Assembly: GCA_963724665.1 (NCBI GenBank)
Contig: CAVRVH010000012.1
Span: 248,001 to 312,000 of the forward strand
Origin: DASUPK01 sp963724665
GTDB lineage: Bacteria; Actinomycetota; Thermoleophilia; Solirubrobacterales; 70-9
Direction of reading: 5' to 3'
Length of the DNA: 64,000 bases
Part shown: positions 39,129-48,050 of the stretch, piece by piece
Layout of the letters: each line of letters opens with the position of its first letter
How positions within the stretch are numbered: position 1 is the first letter of the stretch
The notes under the pieces: model-generated
What the model was told of the DNA's origin: nothing
Databases searched by the model: none
Seen by the model: only the letters and a program-made list of their open reading frames with translations
Position numbers and translations under genes: made by a program

Positions 39129-40189
39129 CGGCCGAGGAGAAGCCGAAGCCCGAGATCCGCCTCGACCAGCTCACGGGTCTGCGGACGATCCTCTCGGCGG
39201 CCAGGGCGGATCGCCCGTTCGACTTCGGAGGCACCCCAACCGAGGAGAACAGCGAGGCCGCCGAGAAGTGCCCCTTCTGCGAGGGCCGCGAAGACCGCAC
39301 CCCGCCGGAGACCTGGGCGGATCGCCCGGGCGGCGGGCCGGCGGACACCCCGGGCTGGCGGGTCCGCGCGGTCCCCAACCTCTACCCGGCGCTCGCCCAG
39401 ACCGATCAGGGCGGCGATGCAGAGCCCGACGAGGGCGTGACGCCCGCCGGCGACCCGCTGCGGGCGGCCTCGCGGGGCCGGGAGCCGGATCTCTTTCGCG
39501 CCACGGTCGCGACCGGCTTCCATGAGGTGATCGTCAGCTCGCCGCGGCACGTCACCTCGCTCGGACAGCTCGACGACTCCGAGCTGTCGGCGACTGTGGC
39601 CGGCTGGCGGACGCGGATGAGTGCGCACGACGAGGCGGCCTACGTGCAACTGATCGTCAACGAGGGCAAGGAGGCCGGGGCCTCGCTCGAGCACAGCCAC
39701 GCCCAGCTCTACGCCCTTGGCTTCGTCCCCGGCCAGGTGGCGCGCGAGCGGGAGCGCTTCAGCTCCTACAACCAGCACACGATGGGTGGGGACCTGCTCG
39801 CGGAGATCGCCTCGGAGGAGGTCCGCCGCCGGGAACGGCTCGTGGCGATCGACGACGACGCGCTGCTGATCTGCCCGTGGGCCTCGCGCTCACCCTTCGA
39901 GCTGCGAATCATTCCCCGGAACCCCGCGCCGAGCTTCGAGCGCGACGGCGATGTCGGTGTGGGGATGCTGCGCACGGCGCTCCGCGCACTGGAGGCCCGC
40001 TTCGGCCAGGTCCCCCAGTACAACCTCTGGACGCTGACAGCCCCGCGTGGGGCCGAGCCGTTCCACTGGCACCTCGACATCGCCCCACGGATCGGGATCC
40101 GCGCCGGATTCGAGATGTCGACCGGCGTCGAGATCAACGTCTTCCCGCCGGAGCGGGCGGCCGCGGAGCTGCGAGAGGCGCTCGGGTAG
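39125..40189 (+). CDS. galactose-1-phosphate uridylyltransferase-like protein
   Basis: 354 residues, GTG start overlapping the GNAT stop. HIT-superfamily nucleotidyltransferase: zinc-type CPFC (AAEKCPFCEGREDRTPPETW), WRVRAVPNLYPALAQ, HEVIVSSPRHVTSLGQL, the active-site block GASLEHSHAQLYALGFVP (HSH in place of HPH) and a second histidine block PFHWHLDIAPRIG. The HxHxQ histidine is the nucleotidylated residue in GalT. It could be GalT itself or a relative acting on another sugar or nucleotide (for example ADP-glucose phosphorylase type); no other Leloir gene is nearby. Confidence 0.85.
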   Translation: MTAEEKPKPEIRLDQLTGLRTILSAARADRPFDFGGTPTEENSEAAEKCPFCEGREDRTPPETWADRPGGGPADTPGWRVRAVPNLYPALAQTDQGGDAEPDEGVTPAGDPLRAASRGREPDLFRATVATGFHEVIVSSPRHVTSLGQLDDSELSATVAGWRTRMSAHDEAAYVQLIVNEGKEAGASLEHSHAQLYALGFVPGQVARERERFSSYNQHTMGGDLLAEIASEEVRRRERLVAIDDDALLICPWASRSPFELRIIPRNPAPSFERDGDVGVGMLRTALRALEARFGQVPQYNLWTLTAPRGAEPFHWHLDIAPRIGIRAGFEMSTGVEINVFPPERAAAELREALG

Positions 40190-40201
40190 GGTCCCGCCCC
40201 C

Positions 40202-40831
40202 ATGCCGCCGGTTCGCCAACCGATTCCGCGCTTCATCGCCGACGCCAGCGTCGAGGGCCTGCCGTACGGGCGCTGGGGTGCGCGGCTGCGCGATGAGTTC
40301 GCAAAGGCCTGCGAGCCGCACATCTCCGAGGCGGGCGGCCCTCCGGGCGAGGTGACCTGGTTCCCCGAGCGAGGCTGGGGCGGGCGCGTCTACGTGCCCG
40401 GCGTCGCGCCAGTCGAGGGAGCCCAGACGCCCAGCGAGTACTTCGGCGTCGTCTCCTTCGCCCGGCCCGAGGGCGGCGAGGCCGACGCCTACGAGGCGAC
40501 CGCGGACTTCACCGACGTCACCGCCGACGAGAACCCCGACTGGATGATCGACCTGAACGAGGAGGTGATCGGCCAGTGGCGCGGCGAGAGCGATCGCCGC
40601 GGCGACGTCACCCTCGTCTGGGGGACGCCACTGGTCCGCGGGGCCAAGGCCGCCACCGCCGAGCTCGAAGCCGAGGTCGTCGACCAGACGCCGGTCACGG
40701 ACGAGCGCTTCACCCTGGTCGCGATCGACGCGGTCAAGGGCTTCCCGGACGAGCTCTATCTCGAGGTCAAGATCTGGAGCGAGCAGGGGCAGGCGCTCGC
40801 GGCAGAGAGCCTCTACGACGAGCCGGAATAG
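40202..40831 (+). CDS. conserved-looking protein of unknown function
   Basis: 209 residues, soluble, acidic, no signal peptide or transmembrane segment. It opens MPPVRQPIPRFIADASVEGL, and the middle is rich in Asp/Glu and aromatic strands (EVTWFPERGWGGRVYVPGVA, TADFTDVTADENPDWMIDLN, EEVIGQWRGESDRRGDVTLV). Not assignable to a family by eye. The start is 12 bp after the galT stop, which forms a TAGGGT hexamer 9 nt upstream. It converges on the next gene with a 3-bp gap. Confidence 0.75.
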   Translation: MPPVRQPIPRFIADASVEGLPYGRWGARLRDEFAKACEPHISEAGGPPGEVTWFPERGWGGRVYVPGVAPVEGAQTPSEYFGVVSFARPEGGEADAYEATADFTDVTADENPDWMIDLNEEVIGQWRGESDRRGDVTLVWGTPLVRGAKAATAELEAEVVDQTPVTDERFTLVAIDAVKGFPDELYLEVKIWSEQGQALAAESLYDEPE

Positions 40832-40834
40832 GGC

Positions 40835-41875
40835 TCAGCTCGCGTTGCGAGGCCTGAGCGCCTCGCCGACGGGCGTGTCGAGCATCTTCTCGATCGAGGC
40901 GGGCGAGGCCCAGTAGAGGATCCCGTTCCCACCGGCCCGCTCGATCTGCTGGGTGCACTGGGCCGCCTGGACCGGGCCGATCCTCTCGACGGCCTCCGAG
41001 GCCTTCGGGTTCGGGGTTTCGTCGAATGCGATCTCGAAGCCGAGGTGGTTGAGGAGGTCCCTGTTGAAGACGGCGCTCGCGCCTCTGCCGCCGACCAGGG
41101 GTACCCCGAAGAGGCCCCGGTACTGGAAGCGAAGCTGGGAGGTGAGTCCCCCGATCAGCGGGCCTGGAGCGGAGGGCGTGCCGCAGTTGGGCTGGGTCTG
41201 GACGATCTGGTACCCGCGATGAATCGGATCGAGGAGGAAGTTGGCGCCTGCGATGACACGGGCGTTCCGGCCGTAGTCCCACGCCGGCATGTAGTCCGGA
41301 ACCAGCGCCATTCGAGTGTGGTCGGTCGTTGCCAGCCGCCGGGCGAGGGCCCGAAGCTGGGTGTCGATCCGCTGGAGGCCGGTCGCCTGCCGTGAGGTCC
41401 AGGGACCCTGGTGCAGGTTGGCCCAGGTATCGGGCTCCCAGTCGATCATGACCGCGTCCAGCTCCGGGTGCCCGACCAGCGCGTACTCATAGCCCGGCTT
41501 CTGTGGGTCGGGGCTGAGGCCGGTCAGGGTGACGATCCGGTTACAGCGGAACTTCTCCCCGATTTCCTCGAGCGCAGCTTCCCAGTCGCTCGGCTTCGAG
41601 CTTGGGTACTCGGTGTTGATGACGAAGACGTCGCGGGGCAGGATGCGATCGCCGATCGCGCTCTCGATCTGGTCAACGTCCGAGGCCCGATTGACCCGGA
41701 TCCCCATGGTGTATGCGGCCGCTCCGGTCCCCGGCGGCGTCAGATGCGGGTCGAGGTTGGGTCGGCAGAGGGCCTCCTGGGCCGATCCGCCGCACGACAC
41801 GAGAAGGATCGCGACCCCCAAGGCCGCTGCCATTGCTGTCCATCCTTGGACCCACTTGCGCCCCCTGACTTCCAT
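40835..41875 (-). CDS. lipoprotein of unknown function
   Basis: 346 residues from ATG 41875 (a GTG at 41893 is less likely). Signal peptide with lipobox: AMAAALGVAILLVSC, lipidated Cys followed by GGSAQEALC. The mature protein has a TIM-barrel-like look, with acidic residues at strand ends: MGIRVNRASDVDQIESAIGD, RDVFVINTEYPSSKPSDWEA, LDAVMIDWEPDTWANLHQGP, TRMALVPDYMPAWDYGRNAR, GGNGILYWASPASIEKMLDT. The DWEPDTW motif resembles the acidic centres of glycoside-hydrolase-like barrels, but no family is recognised. Role unknown; cell-surface carbohydrate binding or hydrolysis is an inference. Confidence 0.75.
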   Translation of the reverse strand: MEVRGRKWVQGWTAMAAALGVAILLVSCGGSAQEALCRPNLDPHLTPPGTGAAAYTMGIRVNRASDVDQIESAIGDRILPRDVFVINTEYPSSKPSDWEAALEEIGEKFRCNRIVTLTGLSPDPQKPGYEYALVGHPELDAVMIDWEPDTWANLHQGPWTSRQATGLQRIDTQLRALARRLATTDHTRMALVPDYMPAWDYGRNARVIAGANFLLDPIHRGYQIVQTQPNCGTPSAPGPLIGGLTSQLRFQYRGLFGVPLVGGRGASAVFNRDLLNHLGFEIAFDETPNPKASEAVERIGPVQAAQCTQQIERAGGNGILYWASPASIEKMLDTPVGEALRPRNAS

Positions 41876-41985
41876 TCGAACCTTTATCGGCACGGCATTT
41901 CGTACTCACAAGGGCAAGAGTGCCTAGAGGAGACAGGCGTTGCGTCACACTGGAGATCGACCCCGATAGCTCACAGGAGGACGCG

Positions 41986-42342
41986 ATGGCAGGCGAAGAT
42001 CTGAAGAGCGCACTGCGTGACGCGAACGAGCTCGACCTGACTGTCACCGGCCGCAAGACCGCGAACGAGAGCACCCGGCCCATCTGGTTCGTGCTCGAGG
42101 GAGACAAGCTGCTCCTGCTGCCGGTCACCGGCACCGACAGCAACTGGTACCGGAACATCGAGAAGACGCCGACGATCGGCCTGAATGCGGATGGCGCCGA
42201 GTACCGCGCCGACGCCGAGCCGACCGAGGACCCGGCCGTCGTCGACCACGCTGCTCAGGTGTTCGGCGAGAAGTACGGCGCCGACAAGGTGAAGGAGTAC
42301 TACCCCAACCTCAACGCGGCGGTCGAGGTATCCCTGACCTGA
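41986..42342 (+). CDS. DDN-type (F420-dependent nitroreductase-like) protein
   Basis: 118 residues, ATG 41986 with an excellent Shine-Dalgarno (AGGAGG, 6-nt spacing). Split-barrel flavin/F420 fold: LDLTVTGRKTANESTRPIWF, VLEGDKLLLLPVTGTDSNWY, RNIEKTPTIGLNADGAEYRA, characteristic of the deazaflavin-dependent nitroreductase/quinone reductase (DDN, DUF385) family, which binds F420H2 and reduces quinones or nitro compounds. The GRKTGxxRxxPxWF consensus is here GRKTANESTRPIWF. F420 use is inferred from the family. It lies 29 bp upstream of the tRNA-Arg gene. Confidence 0.82.
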   Translation: MAGEDLKSALRDANELDLTVTGRKTANESTRPIWFVLEGDKLLLLPVTGTDSNWYRNIEKTPTIGLNADGAEYRADAEPTEDPAVVDHAAQVFGEKYGADKVKEYYPNLNAAVEVSLT

Positions 42343-42371
42343 CTCCCGGGTTGCGCTTCAATGGCCGCCGA

Positions 42372-42445
<74 letters not shown>

Positions 42446-42461
42446 TGATAGACCTAATCCC

Positions 42462-42875
42462 GTGGTCTCCACCGTCGCAGTGGGCATGGATGGCTCAGAG
42501 ACGGCGAGCGAAGCGGTAAAACAGGCGGCTGAGTTCGCCCGGCGCTTCGACGCGAAGCTCGTGCTGCTCAGCGCATTCAAGTCAGATCCACCACCGCCCG
42601 ACTCGGACGAGGCAGAGTGGTCCTACCGCCCCGCGGCCCAACTCCGGGAGATCCTCTCTCGGACGGAGGCCCAGATGAACGAGCAGGGAATCGAGTGCAC
42701 GACCGCAGTCGACGAGGGCGATCCCGCGGACGTGCTGGTGCGCCTCGCCAATGAGTGCGGCGCAGACGTCCTGGTGATCGGGAACAAGGGCATGCAGCGG
42801 AAGGTGCTCGGCAGCGTCCCCAATTCGGTCACACACAAGGCCGACTGCTCGGTCCTCGTGGTGAAGACGACCTAA
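42462..42875 (+). CDS. universal stress protein UspA family
   Basis: 137 residues, GTG start 16 bp after the tRNA. VSTVAVGMDGSETASEAVKQ, FDAKLVLLSAF, ECGADVLVIGNKGMQRKVLG and SVPNSVTHKADCSVLVVKT form a UspA fold. The nucleotide loop GNKG...GS(V) is a compact variant (six residues between the glycines instead of about eight or nine), so ATP binding is probable but not certain. It lies between the tRNA-Arg and a partial duplicate of the tRNA 3' end. Confidence 0.9.
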   Translation: MVSTVAVGMDGSETASEAVKQAAEFARRFDAKLVLLSAFKSDPPPPDSDEAEWSYRPAAQLREILSRTEAQMNEQGIECTTAVDEGDPADVLVRLANECGADVLVIGNKGMQRKVLGSVPNSVTHKADCSVLVVKTT

Positions 42876-42877
42876 GA

Positions 42878-42904
42878 CCCGAGTTGTGAATCCTGGTCGG
42901 GGCG
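42878..42904 (+). repeat. partial copy of the tRNA-Arg 3' end (att-like direct repeat)
   Basis: 27 bases matching 42419-42445 at 23 positions; the last 17 (GAATCCTGGTCGGGGCG) are identical. Together with the tRNA this brackets the usp gene, the layout left by site-specific integration into a tRNA 3' end. No integrase or mobility gene lies between. Confidence 0.7.
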
Positions 42905-42944
42905 CTCGCGGTCGGCGGGCCGGGAGTGGGATAGTCAGCGCCGG

Positions 42945-44477
42945 ATGATTGAGCTGAGCGCCACCGGCTTGGAGCCCGCCGAGGTCGTCGCCGTCGCCCG
43001 CGAGGACACCGGTATCGAGCTCAGCGGCGAGGCCCGCGACGCGATGACCAAGAGTGCCGCGATCGTGGAGCGGCTGGCCTCCTCCGCGGAGCCCGCCTAT
43101 GGCGTCTCCACCGGGTTCGGATCGCTCGCGACGACGGCGATCCCGGCGGAGCGCCGCGAGGAGCTTCAGCAGGCGCTGATCCGCTCGCACGCCGCCGGGA
43201 TGGGAGAGCCGGTCGAGCGGGAGGTCGTCAGGGCGATGATGCTGTTGCGGACACGATCGCTGGCCATGGGGTACTCGGGGGCGAGGCCGGAGCTCGCCGA
43301 GACGATCGTGGCGGTCCTGAACGCAGGGATCACGCCGGTCGTCCCCGAGCACGGCTCCCTCGGCGCGAGCGGCGACCTGGCCCCGCTGGCGCACTGCGCC
43401 CTGGCCCTGATCGGCGAGGGGGAGGTCATGGACTCCGCGGGGCAGCGGCGTCCCGCCGCTGAGGCTCTCGCCGAAGCCGGGATCGAGCCGTTCACATTGC
43501 ACGCGAAGGAGGGCCTGGCGCTGATCAACGGCACCGACGGCATCCTCGGGATGCTGGTGATCGCGAGCTGGGACCTGCGTTCGCTGCTGCACATCGCCGA
43601 TCTGACTGCCGCGATGTCGGTGGAGGCCCTGCTCGGGACCGATCGCGCCTTCGCCGAAGACCTGATCGCCCTGCGCCCTCAGCCCGGCCAGGCGGCCAGC
43701 GCCGCCAATCTGCGCCGCCTGCTCGCCGGCTCGCCGATCGTCGCCAGCCACCGCGAGGACGATCCGCGCGTGCAGGACGCCTACTCGCTCCGATGCGCCC
43801 CCCAGGTCAACGGCGCCGCCCGCGACGCCCTCGCGTACGCCGACCGGGTCGCGGCGGAGGAGCTTCGCTCTGCAATCGACAACCCGATGGTGCTGCCGGA
43901 CGGACGGGTCGAGTCATGCGGCAACTTCCACGGAGCTCCCCTCGCCCTGGCCTGCGACCTGCTTGCGATGGCCATCGCGGACACCGGCGCGATCGCCGAG
44001 CGCCGTACGGACCGGCTTCTGGACGCAAGCCGGTCCGAGGGTCTGCCGCCGTTCCTGGCCGATGACCCGGGCGTCGACTCGGGGTTGATGATCGCCCAGT
44101 ACACACAGGCCGCGATGGTCGCCGAGAATCGACGGCTGGCGGGTCCAGCGGGGGTGGACTCGCTGCCGACGAGCGCGATGCAGGAAGACCATGTCTCGAT
44201 GGGCTGGGGAGCTGCCAGGAAGCTGCGTGCCGCCCTCGACAACCTCCGTCGCATTCTGGCCGTGGAGGCCGCCTGCGCTGCGCGCGGGCTCGAGCTCCGC
44301 GCCCCGCTCGACCCGGGACCGGGCACCGCCGCGGCTCTTGCGGCGATCCGGTCCGCCGGCGTCCCCGGGCCCGGGCCCGACCGCCACGTCAGCCCGGAGC
44401 TGGAGGCGATGGAGCGGTTGATCGCCACGGGCGATCTCGAGCGGGCCGTTGAGGGCGCGATAGGAGAGCTGCGATGA
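42945..44477 (+). CDS. hutH: histidine ammonia-lyase
   Basis: 510 residues. Deaminates L-histidine to urocanate. The MIO prosthetic group forms from A141-S142-G143 in EHGSLGASGDLAPLAHCALA; supporting motifs are YGVSTGFGSLATT, LINGTDGILGML, RVQDAYSLRCAPQVNGAARD, EELRSAIDNPMVLPDGRVES and CGNFHGAPLALACDLLAMA. First gene of the hut operon; a GATAGT hexamer stands 9 nt before the ATG. The stop overlaps hutU by 4 bp. Confidence 0.96.
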   Translation: MIELSATGLEPAEVVAVAREDTGIELSGEARDAMTKSAAIVERLASSAEPAYGVSTGFGSLATTAIPAERREELQQALIRSHAAGMGEPVEREVVRAMMLLRTRSLAMGYSGARPELAETIVAVLNAGITPVVPEHGSLGASGDLAPLAHCALALIGEGEVMDSAGQRRPAAEALAEAGIEPFTLHAKEGLALINGTDGILGMLVIASWDLRSLLHIADLTAAMSVEALLGTDRAFAEDLIALRPQPGQAASAANLRRLLAGSPIVASHREDDPRVQDAYSLRCAPQVNGAARDALAYADRVAAEELRSAIDNPMVLPDGRVESCGNFHGAPLALACDLLAMAIADTGAIAERRTDRLLDASRSEGLPPFLADDPGVDSGLMIAQYTQAAMVAENRRLAGPAGVDSLPTSAMQEDHVSMGWGAARKLRAALDNLRRILAVEAACAARGLELRAPLDPGPGTAAALAAIRSAGVPGPGPDRHVSPELEAMERLIATGDLERAVEGAIGELR

Positions 44478-46135
44478 GCGGGCCTCGCGAAGTCCACGCC
44501 CCGCGTGGCCCCGAGATCTCCTGCAAGGGCTGGCAGCAGGAGGCGGCCCTGCGCATGCTGATGAACAACCTCGACCCGGAGGTCGCCGAGAATCCCGACC
44601 AGCTCGTCGTCTATGGGGGCAGCGGACGAGCGGCGCGCTCCTGGGAGGCGTTCGACGCGATCGTGGAATCGCTGCGCGAGCTGGGCGACGACGAGACCCT
44701 GCTGGTCCAGTCGGGCAAGCCGGTCGGCGTCTTCCGCACTCACGAGTGGTCGCCCCGGGTTCTGATCGCCAATTCAAATCTGGTCGGGGAGTGGGACAAC
44801 TGGGACGAATTTCGTCGCTTGGAAGCAGAGGGACTGACGATGTACGGCCAGATGACCGCCGGATCCTGGATCTACATCGGGAGCCAGGGCATCGTCCAGG
44901 GGACCTATGAGTGCTTCGCCGAGATCGCGCGACGCCGCTTCGACGGATCCCTGGCGGGAACGATCTCGGTGACGGCCGGGCTCGGCGGCATGGGCGGCGC
45001 GCAACCGCTGGCAATCACGATGAACGGCGGGGTCGCGCTCTGTATCGAGGTCGACGCCGAGCACCTTCGGCGCCGGATCGAGATCGGCTACCTCGACGAG
45101 GAGGCCGAGGACCTCGAGGACGCAATCGCCCGCTGCCGGGCTGCGAAGGGCGAGGGCCGTCCCCTGAGCATCGGGCTGGTGGCCAACGCCGCCGATGTGC
45201 TGCCGGAGCTCCAGAGAGTGGGCTTCGAGGCCGACATCGTCACCGACCAGACCAGTGCTCACGACCCGCTGAATGGCTACGTGCCGAACCTGATGCCGCT
45301 GGATGAGGCCTTGCGCCTACGGGAGGAAAGCCCCGACGAGTACGTCAAGCGCTCCCGGGCCGCGATCGCCGCCCACTGCGCCGCGATGGTCGGCTTCCTC
45401 GATGCCGGGGCCGAGGTCTTCGACTACGGCAACAGCCTCCGCGCCGAGGCGGAGCTGGGCGGGTTCGAGCGGGCCTTCGCCTACCCGGGGTTCGTCCCCG
45501 CCTACATCCGCCCCCTGTTCTGCGAGGGCAAGGGCCCCTTCCGCTGGGTCGCCCTCTCCGGCGATCCGGCGGACATCGCAGCCACCGACCGGGCCGTGCT
45601 CGAGGAGATCCCCGACGACGAAGCGCTGCACCGCTGGATCAAGCTCGCCGAGGAGAGGATCGCCTACCAGGGTCTGCCGGCGCGGATCTGCTGGGCGGGG
45701 TACGGAGAGCGGGCGCGCCTCGGCCTGCGCTTCAACGAATTGGTGCGGTCGGGAGAGGTCTCGGCGCCGATCGTGATCGGCCGCGATCACCTCGACTCGG
45801 GCTCGGTCGCCTCTCCCTACCGCGAGACGGAGTCAATGGCCGACGGCTCCGACCCGATCGCGGACTGGCCGCTGCTCAACGCGCTGGTCAACACGGCGGC
45901 CGGGGCATCCTGGGTGAGCATCCACGACGGCGGCGGAGTGGGCATCGGTCGGTCGCTCCACGCCGGAATGGTCTGCGTTGCCGACGGCACCGACCTCGCG
46001 GCTCAGAGGCTCGAGCGGGTGCTGACCACCGACCCGGGAACCGGCGTGATGCGGCACGCCGATGCCGGGTATGAGCGGGCGATCGACGTCGCGGATGAGC
46101 GTGGCGTGCGACTGCCGATGCGGGACCGCGAGTGA
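44474..46135 (+). CDS. hutU: urocanate hydratase
   Basis: 553 residues, the family norm. Converts urocanate to imidazolonepropionate with tightly bound NAD. Motifs: GPEISCKGWQQEAALRMLMN, SGKPVGVFRTHEWSPRVLIA, ISVTAGLGGMGGAQPLAITM, DVLPELQRVGFEADIVTDQT, and the active-site block GLPARICWAGYGERARLGLR (catalytic Cys) with HLDSGSVASPYRETESMADG. ATGA overlap with hutH, GTGA overlap with the deformylase gene that follows. Confidence 0.97.
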   Translation: MSGPREVHAPRGPEISCKGWQQEAALRMLMNNLDPEVAENPDQLVVYGGSGRAARSWEAFDAIVESLRELGDDETLLVQSGKPVGVFRTHEWSPRVLIANSNLVGEWDNWDEFRRLEAEGLTMYGQMTAGSWIYIGSQGIVQGTYECFAEIARRRFDGSLAGTISVTAGLGGMGGAQPLAITMNGGVALCIEVDAEHLRRRIEIGYLDEEAEDLEDAIARCRAAKGEGRPLSIGLVANAADVLPELQRVGFEADIVTDQTSAHDPLNGYVPNLMPLDEALRLREESPDEYVKRSRAAIAAHCAAMVGFLDAGAEVFDYGNSLRAEAELGGFERAFAYPGFVPAYIRPLFCEGKGPFRWVALSGDPADIAATDRAVLEEIPDDEALHRWIKLAEERIAYQGLPARICWAGYGERARLGLRFNELVRSGEVSAPIVIGRDHLDSGSVASPYRETESMADGSDPIADWPLLNALVNTAAGASWVSIHDGGGVGIGRSLHAGMVCVADGTDLAAQRLERVLTTDPGTGVMRHADAGYERAIDVADERGVRLPMRDRE

Positions 46136-46707
46136 GCGTTCGGGGGGTCGTTGAGATCGGAGATCCCGTGCTGCGCGAGCGCGCCAGGGAGCTCAGTTCC
46201 GAGGAGATCGGCTCGGCGGCGATCCAGGAGCTGGTCGATGACCTGATCGACACCAAGCGTGCCACCCACGGTGCCGGGATCGCAGCCAATCAGGTCGGCG
46301 AGCCGGTGCGGGTGGCGATCGTGGAGGTGGAGGAGGGAAACCCCCGCTATCCGTACAAGCCTCCCGTCCCACTTACGGTGATGATCAATCCCTCGCTCGA
46401 GCCGGTCGGCGACCAGACGATCGAGATCAACGAGGGCTGTCTTTCGGTGCCCGACCTGCGCGGCAGCCTCCCGCGACACCTCGCGGTCCGGGTCCGCTAT
46501 CTGGATCGCGAGGGCAAGGAGCAGGAAGAGGTGAAGCGCGGGCTGACGGCCGGCACCTTCCAGCACGAGGTGGATCACCTCGACGGCAGGCTCTTCGTCG
46601 ACCGCGCCGATCCGCGGACGTTCGCGACCTGGGAGCAGTTCAACCGGCATCAGCGCGACGAGTTCATGCAGCGGGTCGCCCGGCTCAGCCAAGAGCTCGA
46701 GTCGTGA
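46132..46707 (+). CDS. def: peptide deformylase-family protein inside the hut operon
   Basis: 191 residues, GTG start. All three deformylase motifs are complete: G47-A-G-I-A-A-N-Q54, E101-G-C-L-S (metal Cys103) and Q144-HEVDH149 (two His ligands and catalytic Glu). Text such as YPYKPPVPLTVMINPSLEPV and CLSVPDLRGSLPRHLAVRVR is typical of the longer actinobacterial/proteobacterial type. Normal PDF removes formyl from nascent Met. Here the gene is translationally coupled on both sides (46132-46135 with hutU; 46704-46707 with hutF) in a pathway whose HutF makes N-formylglutamate and which shows no hutG. It may therefore deformylate N-formylglutamate; this is inference. A housekeeping PDF placed here by chance is the alternative. 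Confidence 0.9.
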   Translation: MSVRGVVEIGDPVLRERARELSSEEIGSAAIQELVDDLIDTKRATHGAGIAANQVGEPVRVAIVEVEEGNPRYPYKPPVPLTVMINPSLEPVGDQTIEINEGCLSVPDLRGSLPRHLAVRVRYLDREGKEQEEVKRGLTAGTFQHEVDHLDGRLFVDRADPRTFATWEQFNRHQRDEFMQRVARLSQELES

Positions 46708-48050
46708 GCGCCGACCGGCCGACTGCGCTCTGGTGCGAGCTCGCCTGGCTCGGCGGCGAGGGCGCCGAGGCGAGCGTCCTGATCGAGCTGGATGGCGAGC
46801 GGATCTCCTCGGTGGCGACGGGTGTCGACACCCCGCCGCCCGAGGCGACCAGGTTGCCCGGCGTGACGATCCCGGGCCTGGCAAACGCTCACTCGCACGC
46901 CTTCCAGCGGGCCTTGCGCGGGCGAACCCAGGCTGGGCGCGGGGACTTCTGGACCTGGCGACAGCGGATGTACGAGCTCGCCGAGGTGATCGACCCCGAC
47001 CTCTATTTCGCCCTCGCCCGGGCCACTTTCGGTGAAATGGCTTTGGCCGGAATCACGGCTGTGGGCGAGTTCCACTACGTCCACCACGGTCCTGGAGGAG
47101 CTCGCTACGACGACCCGAACGCCGTCGGCAAGGCGGTGATCGCCGCCGCTCGTGAGGCAGGGATTCGCATCACCCTGCTCGACAGCTGCTACCTCAACGG
47201 CGGAATCGACGAGGAGGCGGAGGGCGTCCAGCTTCGCTTCTCTGACGGCAGCGCCGACGGCTGGGCCGAGCGGGTGGATGAGCTCGATCCCGGCACGGAC
47301 GCGCGGGTCGGCGCCGCGATCCACAGCGTGCGAGCCGTCGATCGCGAGGCCGCTGCGCGGGTGGCGACCTTCGCGGCCGAGCGATCCTGGCCACTGCACG
47401 CCCACGTCTCCGAACAGCCCGCCGAGAACGAGGACTGTGCGGCCGCCTACGGCATGACCCCGACGGCATTGCTCAGCGAAGCGGGTGCGCTTTCGGAGCG
47501 CTTCACCGCCGTTCACGTCACGCACCCGGCCGACGGCGACTTCAGCCTGCTCGGCGGTGCCGGATGCACGGTCTGCCTCTGCCCGACGACCGAACGTGAC
47601 CTGGCCGACGGGGTGGGGCCGGCTCGCCGTCTGGCGAAGGATGGGGCGCTTCTCTCCCTCGGCACCGACTCCAACGGGCTGATTGAACCCTTCGAGGAGG
47701 CGCGCGCGGTCGAGCTCAACGAGCGTCTCGAGACCGGGACGCGGGGAGGCATTTCCGCCGCCAGGCTGCTCCGCGCCGCGACCGCGGACGGCTGCGCAGC
47801 GATCGGATGGCCGGAAGCCGGCACGATCGCGCCCCGGGGCCTCGCGGACCTGGTGACGATCCGGCTCGACGGGGTACGCCTCGCGGGGACCTCCGCGGAT
47901 CACGCGATCGAGTCAGTTCTCTTCGCGGCGGCCGCCGCCGACGTACGCGACGTGCTCGTCGGGGGGCGGTTCGTGGTGCGGGAGGGCGCTCACCTCGGCA
48001 TGGACGTCGCGGCGGAGCTCCGCGACTCGATCTCCAGGCTTGAGCCATGA
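46704..48050 (+). CDS. hutF: formimidoylglutamate deiminase
   Basis: 448 residues, GTG start. Amidohydrolase with metal ligands H63/H65 in GLANAHSHAFQRALRGRTQA, EFHYVHHGPGGARYDDPNAV, HAHVSEQPAENEDCAAAYGM, VHVTHPADGDFSLLGGAG and the D in LLSLGTDSNGLIEPFEEARA. These blocks match HutF, which converts N-formimino-L-glutamate to N-formyl-L-glutamate and ammonia, the second of the two main hut endings; the product then needs a deformylase. Overlaps def upstream and hutI downstream by 4 bp each. Confidence 0.93.
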   Translation: MSADRPTALWCELAWLGGEGAEASVLIELDGERISSVATGVDTPPPEATRLPGVTIPGLANAHSHAFQRALRGRTQAGRGDFWTWRQRMYELAEVIDPDLYFALARATFGEMALAGITAVGEFHYVHHGPGGARYDDPNAVGKAVIAAAREAGIRITLLDSCYLNGGIDEEAEGVQLRFSDGSADGWAERVDELDPGTDARVGAAIHSVRAVDREAAARVATFAAERSWPLHAHVSEQPAENEDCAAAYGMTPTALLSEAGALSERFTAVHVTHPADGDFSLLGGAGCTVCLCPTTERDLADGVGPARRLAKDGALLSLGTDSNGLIEPFEEARAVELNERLETGTRGGISAARLLRAATADGCAAIGWPEAGTIAPRGLADLVTIRLDGVRLAGTSADHAIESVLFAAAAADVRDVLVGGRFVVREGAHLGMDVAAELRDSISRLEP

